Positions 53,224 through 63,745 are shown, counted from the first letter of the stretch. The stretch: DNA of 64,000 nucleotides from Desulfatitalea sp. BRH_c12 (GCA_000961655.1 LADR01000047.1:186001-250000); one strand, 5' to 3'. Notes: a model not told the origin generated them from the letters alone. Made by a program: numbers and translations.

Positions 53224-56160
53224 ATGCAAAAATCAAGTCCCTCCCATTCAGAAAAAGCGACTTCCGCAGGCGTTCCCGCAAAGATTTCCGCCAGCGAATA
53301 CGTTGAATCCATGATCACATCCCCACAGTTCGGCCCGCAGGTGGCCGACCGGCATTACACTCCCGGACGGCCTTCTCAATGGCACCCGTTGCCTGCGCAC
53401 CTGCCGGACACGATAGCAGTCATGTTGCGGCGACTGGGCTTTGCCCAGCTTTACAGTCACCAAATGGAAGCATTGACAGCCATCGCCACCGGTCAGCCCA
53501 CCGTAGTGGCCACGCCAACAGCCAGTGGCAAGACGCTCATTTACAATTTACCCCTTTTTCAAGCGATCGTTAAAGATGCGAATGCCCGCGCACTTTACCT
53601 TTTTCCGCTCAAGGCACTGGCCCAGGATCAACTGAAGACTTTCCGGCACTGGTCGGACATGCTTGACGGTGCAACCCCCCAGGCAGCCATCTATGATGGC
53701 GACACAACTGCCTATCAGCGCAGGAAGATCAGGCAGCACCCTCCCAATGCCGTGATGACCAATCCGGAAATGGTCCATTTGGCCCTGCTGCCTTTTCATG
53801 ATCGGTGGGGCACCTTTTTCAAGCATCTGCAATTCATCGTGATCGACGAGGTACACACGTATCGCGGCATGTTGGGGGCGCACATGGCTCAGGTTCTGCG
53901 CCGTTTGCGACGCATTTGCGACTATTATGGCGCTTCGCCGACATTTATATGCACTTCGGCTACCTTGGCCAACCCCGGTCAGTTGGCCGAACAGCTCATT
54001 GGCGTTCCGGTGAAAACCATTTTGGAAAGCGGCGCGCCCCTGGGCGGCCGCCATATTGTGCTCATAGACCCTTTGCAGAGCACGTCAGCGACGGCCATTT
54101 CCCTTTTGAAGGCGGCGCTGGCCCGGCAATTGCGGACCATCGTTTACACGCAATCGCGCAAGATGGCTGAATTAATAGCGATATGGGCACAACACAGCAG
54201 CGGTCGCTGGGCTGACAGAATCAGCGTGTATCGGGCCGGATTGATGCCTGAAGAACGCCGCGCTATCGAAGAGCGCCTTAAAAGCGGCGATTTGCTGGCG
54301 GTCGTCAGCACCAGCGCATTAGAACTGGGGATCGATATCGGACACTTGGATATCTGTATCCTGGTCGGATACCCAGGCTCCATGGTATCCACATGGCAGC
54401 GCAGCGGCCGGGTAGGGCGCCAAGGCCAGGAAGCGGTACTGGTTCTGATTGCGGCCGAAAACGCTCTCGACCGCTACTTTATTGCCAACCCGCAGGCTTT
54501 CCGCCAAGGCAAGGCGGAAAAGGCGGTCGTCAACCCGTTCAACCGCGTGGCGCTTAAAGCCCATCTGGAATGTGCGGCGGCCGAATTGCCTTTGGCGTGC
54601 AACGATCCATGGCTGGCGATTGCCGATGTGAAATCGGCACTGGCGCAACTCGAAAGCGACGGGATGGTCCTTCGGACAGCCGATGGCGCAAGTCTCCACA
54701 GTCAACGACAAAGACCCCATCGCTTTGTCAATTTACGCGGTGGGGGTGAAAAGTATCGTATTCTTGACACGGCCGACGGCGTCGATATCGGCGAAATGGA
54801 TGGGCACCGTCTCTTTCGCGAGACGCATCTCGGCGCCGTATACCTGCACCATGGCAAAACCTATCTGGTGCAATCGCTTGACTTGCCGCGACATATCATT
54901 CACGTGCGGCCTGTTGCCAATCTGAATTACTATACCCGCGTACGCGCCACCGCGGATGTGACTATTCTGGACGTTCGCATGCGCCAGACGATCGGTCATT
55001 GCCAGGTATGCAGCGGTATGTTGGAAGTAATCGATCATATCTCAGGGTATGATCAGGTGCGCAGTTCGGATGGCAAGGTCCTCGCGCGGTTGCCTCTGGA
55101 GGTGCAGCCGACACGTTTCGAAACCCAAGCGCTCTGGTGGGATGTGCCTGATGATATCTGCGCGTTCATTTCGGCCCGGAAATTTGATGTCATGGGCGCA
55201 TTGCATGCTGCCGAACATGCAGCCATCAGCATCATGCCGCTGCTGGTTTCAGCTGACCGCAACGATATCGGCGGGATGTCCACGTCGTTTCATCCGCAGG
55301 TGGGTGCCGCCGCCATTTTCATTTACGATGGTGTACCCGGCGGTGCCGGCTTCAGCGAGGAGGCTTATAAACAGGCCGCGGAATTGCTGTACCATACGCA
55401 AAAAGCGATTCAGAGATGCACGTGCCGCGCAGGCTGCCCCGGATGCGTGCACTCGCCTAAATGCGGATCGGGCAACCATCCGATCGACAAAGCCGGCGCG
55501 GTCGCTCTTTTGCACCAGCTGCGCCGGCCATTGGCCGCCGATCAGGTGCGGCAGATCAGCCTCCCTACAACCGCTCCGCTGTCACAAAAAGCACCCGGCG
55601 ACCCATGGCAAAGTCGCCGCTATGGGGTCTTTGATCTGGAAACGCAGCTTTCGGCGGAAGAGGCGGGCGGCTGGCACCAGGCTCACCGCATGAAGATCAG
55701 TTGCGGCATTGTCTATGATGGTGAAAAAAACGATTTTACGGTCTACACCGAAGATCGGATCGAGGCCCTGATCGATCATTTGAAAAGTTTTGAACAGGTT
55801 ATTGGTTTTAACAGCCGGCGCTTCGACTACAAAGTCCTTTCAGGTTACAGTCGTTTTGATTTTGAGAAACTGCCCAGCCTGGATTTACTCGAAGAGGTGC
55901 ACCGGTGTCTCGGGTTCAGACGCTCTTTGGATCATCTGGCTGAAGCCACCCTGGGCGTTCGCAAAAACGGCAGCGGTCTGGATGCTTTGCAGTGGTGGCA
56001 GCAGGGGTGCATGGATAAGATCATAGATTACTGCCGCATGGACGTATGTCTGACCCGCGATTTATACTTGTTTGCCCGTGAAAAAGGGTATCTGCTTTTT
56101 CGCGCGAACAATGGAACGAAATACAGGGTTCCATTAGGCGCTATCAACCGAAAAAGATAG
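53224..56160 (+). CDS. DEAH helicase fused to RNase H-like exonuclease (MrfA-MrfB fusion)
   Basis: The 978-residue protein contains a YprA/MrfA-type helicase: motif I TPTASGKT (about 97-104), DEVH (208-211), SALELGIDIG, QRSGRVGRQGQ, then the DUF1998/MZB region with the four-Cys cluster CTCRAGCPGC-x5-C (732-747). From about residue 800 an RNase H-like DnaQ exonuclease follows: FDLET (Asp804, Glu806), FNSRRFD (Asp868) and CRMD (Asp940), like YprB/MrfB. In Bacillus subtilis MrfA and MrfB are two genes for repair of mitomycin-type lesions. ATG 53224 is chosen; TTG 53164 adds an unsupported tail. Helicase and nuclease are one open frame. Confidence 0.9.
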   Translation: MQKSSPSHSEKATSAGVPAKISASEYVESMITSPQFGPQVADRHYTPGRPSQWHPLPAHLPDTIAVMLRRLGFAQLYSHQMEALTAIATGQPTVVATPTASGKTLIYNLPLFQAIVKDANARALYLFPLKALAQDQLKTFRHWSDMLDGATPQAAIYDGDTTAYQRRKIRQHPPNAVMTNPEMVHLALLPFHDRWGTFFKHLQFIVIDEVHTYRGMLGAHMAQVLRRLRRICDYYGASPTFICTSATLANPGQLAEQLIGVPVKTILESGAPLGGRHIVLIDPLQSTSATAISLLKAALARQLRTIVYTQSRKMAELIAIWAQHSSGRWADRISVYRAGLMPEERRAIEERLKSGDLLAVVSTSALELGIDIGHLDICILVGYPGSMVSTWQRSGRVGRQGQEAVLVLIAAENALDRYFIANPQAFRQGKAEKAVVNPFNRVALKAHLECAAAELPLACNDPWLAIADVKSALAQLESDGMVLRTADGASLHSQRQRPHRFVNLRGGGEKYRILDTADGVDIGEMDGHRLFRETHLGAVYLHHGKTYLVQSLDLPRHIIHVRPVANLNYYTRVRATADVTILDVRMRQTIGHCQVCSGMLEVIDHISGYDQVRSSDGKVLARLPLEVQPTRFETQALWWDVPDDICAFISARKFDVMGALHAAEHAAISIMPLLVSADRNDIGGMSTSFHPQVGAAAIFIYDGVPGGAGFSEEAYKQAAELLYHTQKAIQRCTCRAGCPGCVHSPKCGSGNHPIDKAGAVALLHQLRRPLAADQVRQISLPTTAPLSQKAPGDPWQSRRYGVFDLETQLSAEEAGGWHQAHRMKISCGIVYDGEKNDFTVYTEDRIEALIDHLKSFEQVIGFNSRRFDYKVLSGYSRFDFEKLPSLDLLEEVHRCLGFRRSLDHLAEATLGVRKNGSGLDALQWWQQGCMDKIIDYCRMDVCLTRDLYLFAREKGYLLFRANNGTKYRVPLGAINRKR

Positions 56161-56163
56161 TGT

Positions 56164-57960
56164 TCAACACACCAACCCTAAACGTTGATCGTACATTTTG
56201 CCGACCCCGTATTCCTTGCGGCGCATAAAGCGTTCCTTGGCCGGTCCGATGAGCTGCATTTCAGGGTGCCTTTGCTGCACGTCCACGGCAATGGCCATCT
56301 CCTTGGTACAGCCCGTGCTGTAGGTGGCGTCTTTGCCTACCCATTCAGGTGGAATTTTCTGCTTCATCAATTCAAAGGCGGTCACGATATCGTCATAGGT
56401 CTGGAAGCGCCAAATATCGATCTGGCCGCTGCGCTGGACAATTTCCCACATGTACATCAAATCGTCCGCATCCATGCCGGGTTCGTAGTAATCGGAAGGG
56501 TTGATGATGAAGGTCATGGCCGACTGTTTTTTCAAATGATCGACAAAGAGCGACATGATGTGCTTGGCCATTTTGATTTTACCCGGAAGCGACCCGATGA
56601 TGCCACTGTAGAAAATTACGGTCATGCCCTTGTTTTTAGCCGTTTTCATCTGGTCGATGATGGCGTTGGCCTTGCGTTCCAAATCATGATGGGAAAATTT
56701 GATCACTGCCGGATGGCGGAGTTTGAACAGAATGGAAACGCTGCCATCCGCACCGGGGGCAATGCTGAATATGTCCTGCGTAAAATGAAAATGGGTATCG
56801 AAAAATCGCCGCCGTTGATCCTCTCCGCGGGAGATAACGCTGTCTACCTCTTTGAAGATACGTGCAAAAGTCGTCGAAACCAGCAAGAGGTTCAGGTTTT
56901 CGTTGGTCCCGTCCGACAATGCCAGAACGGGGACGTCACCCCGCAAGGTCCGCACCAGATCATTTTTGTTCAGACGCGGGTCTTCAATGATGACGGCGTG
57001 CTCCATGCCATTGCGCAAGACAGGGTCATTGAAAATATCCAGAATGTTCGTTTTGGTATACAGCGGCCCTTTTTTGAAGGCGACGATCACTTTGTTGCCA
57101 TGGGCTACCAGCAATCGAATGATGGCCAAATCCACCACCACTTCTCCGGCTTCATCGGCTAGCCATAAGATCTTGCGTCTTTTGGGCGTTCGTTGACGGC
57201 CGAATCCCAGAAATTCGAGCAGCGGCTTGATGCCGTCACCGGTCATTTTCTTACCGAAACAGGTTAGAAAATCCGCAACGCCAAACTCTTTTGGAAGCGC
57301 TTTTTCCCATAATTCTGGTGAATTGGCGAGGCACAACATACGTTGAAATTCCAGGGCCGCGATTTGGGACTTGATATCGTCCAGGGTCTTGGGGGGATTG
57401 TTCAAGGAGGCCATATCCACGTGATTCAACGCCTGGTGAAATGCGGGAGTATCCAGCAGGGCATGGGCCCGGCAGTTGCGTTCAGCTTTTTCAACCATAT
57501 ACGGGTCATCGATGTGCGTGCGATTCAGGTACATCCGCATCAGACGTTTTTCCAGCCGGGAAGGAATCATGATTTCATCACGCGTTTCGTGTTGGTATTT
57601 GTTGATCACCAGTGATTCCAGATAGGTTTTTTCCCAGGGGTCTTCTATTTGCCTTTCGATCAGCGTCAGCAGGCGCTGCAGCGCCTTGTTGTATTCTTTT
57701 TGAATGTGGGCCGAATTGTTGCGGTTCATGATAGCATCGAACATCTTATCCGAGCAGGGATAGTAACGCTCATTCGCTTCGGTGTACACCATGAAGCGTA
57801 CCTGCTCGTCCGTGGCCGCAATTTCGGGATTACTGAAATAATCCAGATGATTTTCAATATAAAAGGAGGTGAACCAGGCATCCTTTTGGGGGCTCTGCCC
57901 CGGCTCGTACAGGTAAGGGGTCGTTTTGGGCATCTGTTTTGGGGCGCGGGCGCGGGCCAT
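56164..57960 (-). CDS. DUF89 (ARMT1-like) domain protein, 598 residues
   Basis: The long N-terminal helical part (about 1-250) and the central region contain the DUF89 phosphatase/metal motifs in modified form: LADEAGEVVVDLAII (about 268-281, like DNAGE), ALSDGTNENL (349-352) and VISRGEDQ (376-381, like ISKGQGN). DUF89 proteins are metal-dependent phosphatases that remove damaged sugar phosphates. The first Asn is Glu here. ATG 57960 has AAGGAG before it. It ends four bases after the helicase gene, convergent. Confidence 0.75.
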   Translation of the reverse strand: MARARAPKQMPKTTPYLYEPGQSPQKDAWFTSFYIENHLDYFSNPEIAATDEQVRFMVYTEANERYYPCSDKMFDAIMNRNNSAHIQKEYNKALQRLLTLIERQIEDPWEKTYLESLVINKYQHETRDEIMIPSRLEKRLMRMYLNRTHIDDPYMVEKAERNCRAHALLDTPAFHQALNHVDMASLNNPPKTLDDIKSQIAALEFQRMLCLANSPELWEKALPKEFGVADFLTCFGKKMTGDGIKPLLEFLGFGRQRTPKRRKILWLADEAGEVVVDLAIIRLLVAHGNKVIVAFKKGPLYTKTNILDIFNDPVLRNGMEHAVIIEDPRLNKNDLVRTLRGDVPVLALSDGTNENLNLLLVSTTFARIFKEVDSVISRGEDQRRRFFDTHFHFTQDIFSIAPGADGSVSILFKLRHPAVIKFSHHDLERKANAIIDQMKTAKNKGMTVIFYSGIIGSLPGKIKMAKHIMSLFVDHLKKQSAMTFIINPSDYYEPGMDADDLMYMWEIVQRSGQIDIWRFQTYDDIVTAFELMKQKIPPEWVGKDATYSTGCTKEMAIAVDVQQRHPEMQLIGPAKERFMRRKEYGVGKMYDQRLGLVC

Positions 57961-58145
57961 TCGAAACTCCTTTTTCAGATCGGCGAAAGTTGGAATGTAT
58001 GCTGAAACGCAGTTTAGCAGCAACAACACGCTTGCGGCAAGAAAATCCGCAGTGCCTGTAATGCTTTTTAACATCCGCTGAACATCTGGCACGCAAATGA
58101 ACATTCGGGTTTTAAAATTCCGGCGATCCGAATACGAGGTTCGGC

Positions 58146-58835
58146 TTAGATGCTATACTGGGTTGGGTCGGGCACGCCGGCCTCCTGAAAACCTTTTCGA
58201 CGCAGGACACAACTGTCGCAGCGACCACAGGCCAGGCCGGCCGGCGAGGGATCGTAGCAACTGTGGGTCAGTGCGTAATCGACGCCCAGGGCGGCACCTG
58301 TCTGAATGATTTGCGCCTTGGTCATGTGGATCAACGGTGTGTGGATGCGAACGGCCATATGCCCCTGCACGGCCGCTTTGGTGGCCAGATTGGCCATGGC
58401 TTGATAGGCTTGTATGAATGCTGGTCGGCAGTCGGGATAGCCACTGTAATCGACGGCATTGACGCCGATCACGATATCACTTGCGGCGAGGACTTCGGCC
58501 CATGCCAGGCCGTATGAAAGAAAAATCGTGTTGCGCGCCGGCACATAGGTCACGGGGATATCGTTTTCGACATCACTGATCTCTCGTTCTTTGGGCACGG
58601 CCATATCCGTGGTCAAGGCCGAACCGCCAATGGCTCCCATATCGATTTTCAGAACCAGATGTTTATCGACGTTGAAAAATACCGCGACGCGCCCGGCCGC
58701 TGCCAATTCACAGCGATGGCGCTGGCCATAATCGAAGCTCAAACTGAAGAGGGTAAATCCCTCTTGGGCCGCAATGGCCATGGCTGTGGTAGAATCGATG
58801 CCGCCGCTGGATAAAACCACTGCTTTTTTTTTCAT
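58146..58835 (-). CDS. queC: 7-cyano-7-deazaguanine synthase QueC
   Basis: The 229-residue protein has the PP-loop LSSGGIDS (about 8-15), [27 protein letters not shown] and a zinc site at the end ([21 protein letters not shown]). It turns 7-carboxy-7-deazaguanine into preQ0 for queuosine. ATG 58835 gives the normal start [12 protein letters not shown]. It is downstream of queE on the same strand. Confidence 0.97.
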   Translation of the reverse strand: MKKKAVVLSSGGIDSTTAMAIAAQEGFTLFSLSFDYGQRHRCELAAAGRVAVFFNVDKHLVLKIDMGAIGGSALTTDMAVPKEREISDVENDIPVTYVPARNTIFLSYGLAWAEVLAASDIVIGVNAVDYSGYPDCRPAFIQAYQAMANLATKAAVQGHMAVRIHTPLIHMTKAQIIQTGAALGVDYALTHSCYDPSPAGLACGRCDSCVLRRKGFQEAGVPDPTQYSI

Positions 58836-58932
58836 GCGTGATACCTTTTGTGATGAACTCGTAAAATTGTCGTTTTTCCTTTTCTCTCGAGCGAAGCCAA
58901 AGATCAATAATCTTCGGAAATTTCGGTGGCAA

Positions 58933-59577
58933 CTACACCCCTCTTGGGACGGTCGGCCAGATGTACTTGTGTAGCTGAATCTGCAAGCGGGCCTCTACAT
59001 GGGCATCGAGTATCCATCGCGCCAGCTTGTCGACCGGAAGCAGCGGATGCGCCGCTGAAAAAAGGATATGGCCCGCCGGAATTTTTTTTAGAAGATCCGT
59101 TGCGGCAGCCCGTGCGAAATCGAAATCGCCTTTGTCGGCGATGACGAACTTTACTTGGTCCTCCGCACTTAGGCAGTCCACATTGGACCACCGATTATGA
59201 TCCTGCATGCCACTGGAAGGCCCTTTGAAATCCACAATTTTTATACAGCGTCGATCCAGGTGCCCGATGTCCAGGCTGCCATTGGTCTCCAAGGTTACCA
59301 GAAAGCCTGTTTCGATGAGAGCCGAGATGAGTGCGGGCGTCTGCGACTGCATCAATGGTTCACCGCCGGTAATCGTCACCCGTGGACAGCCAAAGGTTTT
59401 TACATGTGCCACGACAGCGTCAACTGGCCAGGGCGCGCCCTCTGTGTAGGCGTACTCGGTGTCACAATAGCGGCAGCGCAAATTGCAGCCGGTCAAACGT
59501 ACGAAGGTAAACGGCAGCCCGGTCCAGGATGATTCACCCTGCAGGCTATGGAAAATTTCATTAATAATCAAGGCCAT
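58933..59577 (-). CDS. queE: 7-carboxy-7-deazaguanine synthase QueE
   Basis: The 214-residue radical-SAM protein has the cluster motif [12 protein letters not shown] (Cys31, 35, 38; CxxxCxxC), the opening [18 protein letters not shown] and [10 protein letters not shown]. It makes the deazaguanine ring used by QueC. The pair queE-queC forms a short operon; queD and queF are elsewhere. Confidence 0.96.
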   Translation of the reverse strand: MALIINEIFHSLQGESSWTGLPFTFVRLTGCNLRCRYCDTEYAYTEGAPWPVDAVVAHVKTFGCPRVTITGGEPLMQSQTPALISALIETGFLVTLETNGSLDIGHLDRRCIKIVDFKGPSSGMQDHNRWSNVDCLSAEDQVKFVIADKGDFDFARAAATDLLKKIPAGHILFSAAHPLLPVDKLARWILDAHVEARLQIQLHKYIWPTVPRGV

Positions 59578-59796
59578 GTCGTTAATTCAATGATTCGATA
59601 ATCTGTTGATTTGTTAAATAGTTGATTCATTGCGTCGGTCGTTTGAAATAAGGGCGTACATATCCGTTCGTTGCCTGCGATCATAAACGATGTTAATTTG
59701 AATTGAAAGCTTCCTTGAATGGACAGATCAACAATTCTACCACTTAATTAAAGAGACAACGAATCTTCCAATAATGATTAAAAAAAATGAGGTACC

Positions 59797-61047
59797 ATGA
59801 ATCGTATCTTTAAACTTAAGAATACTATTCAGCCGTATGCGTGGGGTTCGCGAACGGCTATTGCCGAACTGCTGGGGCATCCCACGCCATCGGATCATCC
59901 GCAGGCCGAACTATGGATGGGCGCGCATTCGAAAGCGCCTTCGAAAGTGTGGTGCCAGGATCGCTGGCAAAACCTGGACCTCATGATCGACCAGAATCCG
60001 AAAGCTGCCTTGGGCGAAGAGGGTGTCGTCCGTTTTGGACCACACTTGCCTTTCCTGTTCAAAATTCTGGCTGTAGAACAACCGCTTTCCATTCAGGCGC
60101 ATCCCAGCAAGGCGTTGGCCCGTGAAGGCTTTGCGCGTGAAGATGCGCAAGGTATCTCTCTTTCCGCAGCCCATCGCAATTACAAGGATGATCAACATAA
60201 ACCCGAAATGGTGTGCGCGTTGACATCCTTTTTCGCGCTGTGTGGATTTCGTTCAGCCCAGCAAATCGCAGAATTGATCACCCCTGTGTGGCCGGCGCGG
60301 TATAGAGAATCGTTGTCCAGCCTGAAATCTTCGAAAAACGAAGCGGCCATTCGCGAATTTTTCGTTTACCTGATGCGGCTGGATAAAAAAAGAAGCAGTG
60401 AATTGCTGTCGGATATCGCGTCAGCGGCCGAACGATTGCGCGACCAACATACTGTGTACGATTGGATAGTGCGCCTGAAACGTTATTACCCTGATGATAT
60501 TGGTATCTTGTCGCCGATTCTACTTCATTTGATAGCATTGAAGCCAGGACAGGCGCTTTTCCTCCCGGCTGGGCGTTTGCATGCCTACTTGAAAGGTGCG
60601 GCCATCGAAATAATGGCCAACTCGGACAATGTTCTGCGAGGCGGTTTGACCCCTAAGCATGTGGATGTCGATGAACTGCTGCGGGCGGTCGATTTTGCGT
60701 CACACGCGCCAACCGTATTGACCCCGCACCCGCTCGGTTGTGAACACATATACCCGGATGTGGCGGACGAATTCAGGTTGTCTGCACTCCACGTCCGATC
60801 TACGCAGGGCTTTCGCGATCGTAATGGGCGGAAAGGCCCAGAGATTCTCCTGTGCATGGAGGGGACAGCCCAATGCCTGTGGCCCGGGAGCAGCAAAGGG
60901 CTGGCCATTCGAAAAGGGGAATCCGTTTTCATTCCGGCCGCTGTGCATAATTACGAACTAATAGGGGAGGCAAGATTTTACAAAGCCGGTGTGGGCAATG
61001 CCATGCAAAGGAAACCGATACCGGCTTCGCCGACCATTGAAGTTTAA
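59797..61047 (+). CDS. manA: Mannose-6-phosphate isomerase, type I (ManA)
   Basis: The 416-residue protein has PMI type I motifs: QPYAWGSRTAIAELLG, LSIQAHPSKALA, DDQHKPEM and LFLPAGRLHAYLKGAAIEIM with SDNVLRGGLTPKH. Zn-binding Gln/His/Glu/His are seen in these segments. It interconverts fructose-6-P and mannose-6-P for sugar nucleotides. Its left region (59578-59796) is AT-rich and shows no gene. Confidence 0.96.
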   Translation: MNRIFKLKNTIQPYAWGSRTAIAELLGHPTPSDHPQAELWMGAHSKAPSKVWCQDRWQNLDLMIDQNPKAALGEEGVVRFGPHLPFLFKILAVEQPLSIQAHPSKALAREGFAREDAQGISLSAAHRNYKDDQHKPEMVCALTSFFALCGFRSAQQIAELITPVWPARYRESLSSLKSSKNEAAIREFFVYLMRLDKKRSSELLSDIASAAERLRDQHTVYDWIVRLKRYYPDDIGILSPILLHLIALKPGQALFLPAGRLHAYLKGAAIEIMANSDNVLRGGLTPKHVDVDELLRAVDFASHAPTVLTPHPLGCEHIYPDVADEFRLSALHVRSTQGFRDRNGRKGPEILLCMEGTAQCLWPGSSKGLAIRKGESVFIPAAVHNYELIGEARFYKAGVGNAMQRKPIPASPTIEV

Positions 61048-61268
61048 GTGAAAAGGGTAACAGGGCGATATAGACGTATACACCATGGGGTGTTCCTGTC
61101 AGAGCGCTTGAGGGATCTATCCGTAATCTCTTTTCATTGCTCAAGAAAGGCAGAAAGCGCCATAAAAATTGCTTCTCAGGAGGATCTTTGCTAAATGAGA
61201 GTCAGTTGATGTTTGCAAATCGTTTACTGTTCGACATGCATACTCCGCATCGTTGCATAAGGTTCTAA

Positions 61269-62246
61269 ATGAAAGAAAATTTCCCGATTCTCGTTGTGGA
61301 CGACGATATTGTTTCCCGTGCGGTTGTGCAAAAATACCTCCACAAAGCCGGTTTCGAAGTTGTTTGCGCCGGCAATGGGAAAGAGGCTCTCACAGTTTTA
61401 GAAGAACAGTTCTGCCCCATCGTCCTTACTGACTGGATGATGCCAGAAATCAATGGGCCCGAATTATGTCGTCTGATTCGTGAAAAACAGACGGTCGGAT
61501 ACATTTTTATCATTCTCATGTCAGCACGAGACTCCAAAAACGATATTGTCTCCGGATTGGAATCCGGGGCAGACGATTATTTGACCAAACCTGTTCATCC
61601 TGCTGAACTGGTCGCCCGGATTAAAACCGGCATTCGAATATTAAGCCTGGAACAATCCTTGCGAAATGCCAATGAAGAGATTCGCATCCTCTCCATCACC
61701 GACCCATTGACCGGATGTTACAACAGAACGTATTTGGGTGAGCGCTTCGCAAAGGAGTTGAGCCGGTCACAACGGTATAAACATTCCCTGTCCGTTTTGC
61801 TGGCGGATATCGATTTCTTTAAAAAAGTCAACGATACGTATGGGCATCAAGCGGGCGACATAATCCTTAAGGCATTTTCCAAATGCATCATGGCACAAGT
61901 GCGGGAAGACGTTGATTGGGTTGTACGGTTTGGTGGTGAAGAATTTTTAATCGTTTTGCCTGAAACCGATTGCATCGGTGCCACGGTTGTGGCCGAACGA
62001 TTACGATCGGCAATTTACCAGTTGGCTATCCCCTGCGAACAGGCAACAGTGCACATAACCGCCAGTTTCGGAGGTGCCTCCGCCTGTTTTACGCAAAAAA
62101 GCGATCTTGATATCACTGTAGAACAGTTGATCGATCGGGCCGATGAGCAATTGTATCGTGCCAAAAGGGAAGGGCGCAACCGCGTGCATGTCACCGAGAC
62201 CCTGGCGAGATCGTGCAATCATCCTCCCTGCGTTGACCGGTCATAA
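61269..62246 (+). CDS. Response regulator with GGDEF diguanylate cyclase domain
   Basis: The 325-residue protein has a complete receiver domain (Asp55 in VLTDWMMPE, Lys107 in YLTKP) and a GGDEF domain with FGGEEF (222-226), preceded by ITDPLTGCYNR and LADIDFFKKVND. It should make cyclic di-GMP when phosphorylated. The RxxD inhibitory site before GGEEF reads EDVD, so feedback inhibition is doubtful. The end overlaps the convergent gene by 28 bases. Confidence 0.94.
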   Translation: MKENFPILVVDDDIVSRAVVQKYLHKAGFEVVCAGNGKEALTVLEEQFCPIVLTDWMMPEINGPELCRLIREKQTVGYIFIILMSARDSKNDIVSGLESGADDYLTKPVHPAELVARIKTGIRILSLEQSLRNANEEIRILSITDPLTGCYNRTYLGERFAKELSRSQRYKHSLSVLLADIDFFKKVNDTYGHQAGDIILKAFSKCIMAQVREDVDWVVRFGGEEFLIVLPETDCIGATVVAERLRSAIYQLAIPCEQATVHITASFGGASACFTQKSDLDITVEQLIDRADEQLYRAKREGRNRVHVTETLARSCNHPPCVDRS

Positions 62247-63559
62247 ATTTGGGTGACGGCTTGTGCGCCGATATCCGCCTCAGCAGGCGCATTCTTATCG
62301 ACGGTCAGGTCACGAATGCGTGAAAAACAATTTGAAATAAAAATTTGCCGATTGTTGTCTTTGCGAAAAATTCCGAATCGAATACTCTTTAAATCATGCC
62401 GGGGCACTTGATCGATCAGATTTTTAGTGGCCCAGATCTGTCCGTTGACCGCAATTGAAGACAAATAACCGGCTACTTGCATCGCTTCGCCAAGCGGCAT
62501 TAAATTTTCGCCCAACGCCGATTGAATCATCAAAACATGCTCGCTTCCCGCGCTCATACCAATATTCAGATCGATATCGTGCAGCCATCCTTTACGGATC
62601 TTCCATTCGCGGCCGAGTTCGTTCATCCGAGCCTTGAGGGCCATTGCGCATTGGATTACCGATAAGGGCGAATTGTCCGATCCGGCTTCTACCGGCAGGA
62701 AAAATGTGATCAGTCGGTTGCCATTATAGTGGCCCACGACACCGCGATACTCCTCGATGGTCTCGATGGCGATGCGCCATAATCGCTGGAGCAGGCAGCT
62801 GTATTCCTCGTCCAGCATTTCGGTCCGCAGTGTGTCATCATTGTTGAGCCTTGCCGCAAGAACAAAAAACGAGACTTTGACGGGTTGGGGATGGTTGCGT
62901 AGCATTCGGACCCGCTGTTCCAAATCTGCGACCACCGCCGATCTTCGATACATTTCCTGTGCCCGTTCGAACACCAGCAAGCGCCCTTGATCGAAATTGG
63001 TACCCACCACCCAATACTCCACCATCGAACCGTCGTTATAAATCTGCGGCAGGCAATTTTTGAGCGGAACAGCCGGCGGAGTTGTCGGCAGCTCGGCCAG
63101 AAGGGATATGAATACGTTGCGCTGGTCCTCTTCGAGGCGTTCACCAGCCATGCGCTCAAGGTCATCCAATGGCATTGCAGAATGGGCCTGGGTGACAAAA
63201 TAGATCACCCACTGCTTCCAGTTTTCAACGCTTTGCTGAAAACGGAGGTTAAAAAGAAGATCGAAAAGATGCAGATCAGCCGGCAAAGTGTCGACTGAAT
63301 CATCGGTCAAATGCCACAGCTGAACTTTCGCCGCAGTGTTCTGCCAGACGATGGTCAGTGCGTTGTCGATCAGTATCGCGGGCGCTTGAATATGTTGCGG
63401 CGACAGAACCGGACAGGATGCTGGGGTGCTGGCAAGGTCCGCATCGACGGGCGGCTCCGTGCCATGATCGAGATCCTGCATTTCCGGATAGTCATTGGAT
63501 TCGAATTTGCGCGCGATGGCTTTCAACGGATGAATGGATGAGCCAAATTGATCACTCAT
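62219..63559 (-). CDS. PAS-like plus class III cyclase-like protein, degenerate
   Basis: The 446-residue protein has a PAS-like part (about 58-200, AILIDNALTIVWQNT), a helical connector (about 200-225) and a C-terminal class III nucleotide cyclase-like domain (about 226-425). The metal-binding Asp sites of cyclases are not kept: the first is in a segment reading SFFVLAARLNN, and the GDG motif reads NGNR. It may bind a nucleotide or partner but is probably not an active cyclase. It is convergent with and overlaps the GGDEF regulator by 28 bases. Confidence 0.7.
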   Translation of the reverse strand: MSDQFGSSIHPLKAIARKFESNDYPEMQDLDHGTEPPVDADLASTPASCPVLSPQHIQAPAILIDNALTIVWQNTAAKVQLWHLTDDSVDTLPADLHLFDLLFNLRFQQSVENWKQWVIYFVTQAHSAMPLDDLERMAGERLEEDQRNVFISLLAELPTTPPAVPLKNCLPQIYNDGSMVEYWVVGTNFDQGRLLVFERAQEMYRRSAVVADLEQRVRMLRNHPQPVKVSFFVLAARLNNDDTLRTEMLDEEYSCLLQRLWRIAIETIEEYRGVVGHYNGNRLITFFLPVEAGSDNSPLSVIQCAMALKARMNELGREWKIRKGWLHDIDLNIGMSAGSEHVLMIQSALGENLMPLGEAMQVAGYLSSIAVNGQIWATKNLIDQVPRHDLKSIRFGIFRKDNNRQIFISNCFSRIRDLTVDKNAPAEADIGAQAVTQIYDRSTQGG

Positions 63560-63598
63560 TATGCCTGCTCCCGAGTAAGACGCTCCCGTTCAGTGTCA

Positions 63599-63622
63599 GC
63601 AACGATCTTGTTGGCAACGATC
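63599..63622. repeat. Nine-base direct repeat in divergent control region
   Basis: GCAACGATC occurs twice with six bases between, a 15-base period. It lies between the cyclase-like gene and the partial gene at the right edge and could be a regulator site. Confidence 0.35.
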
Positions 63623-63745
63623 CGAGTTCTATATTATGTTCGTGATTTAGAAGTTGAATGTGTACGACAATTCGATGAACCACCATACTTTGTCAAGCAA
63701 AATCAGCCGAAAAGAAATTCTTTTGAAGGGTGTGCAAGGAAAAAA

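Noticed and set aside
59595-59650. TTGATT-rich stretch before manA as repeat array
   Set aside because: Only irregular, short matches; no regular unit or spacer.
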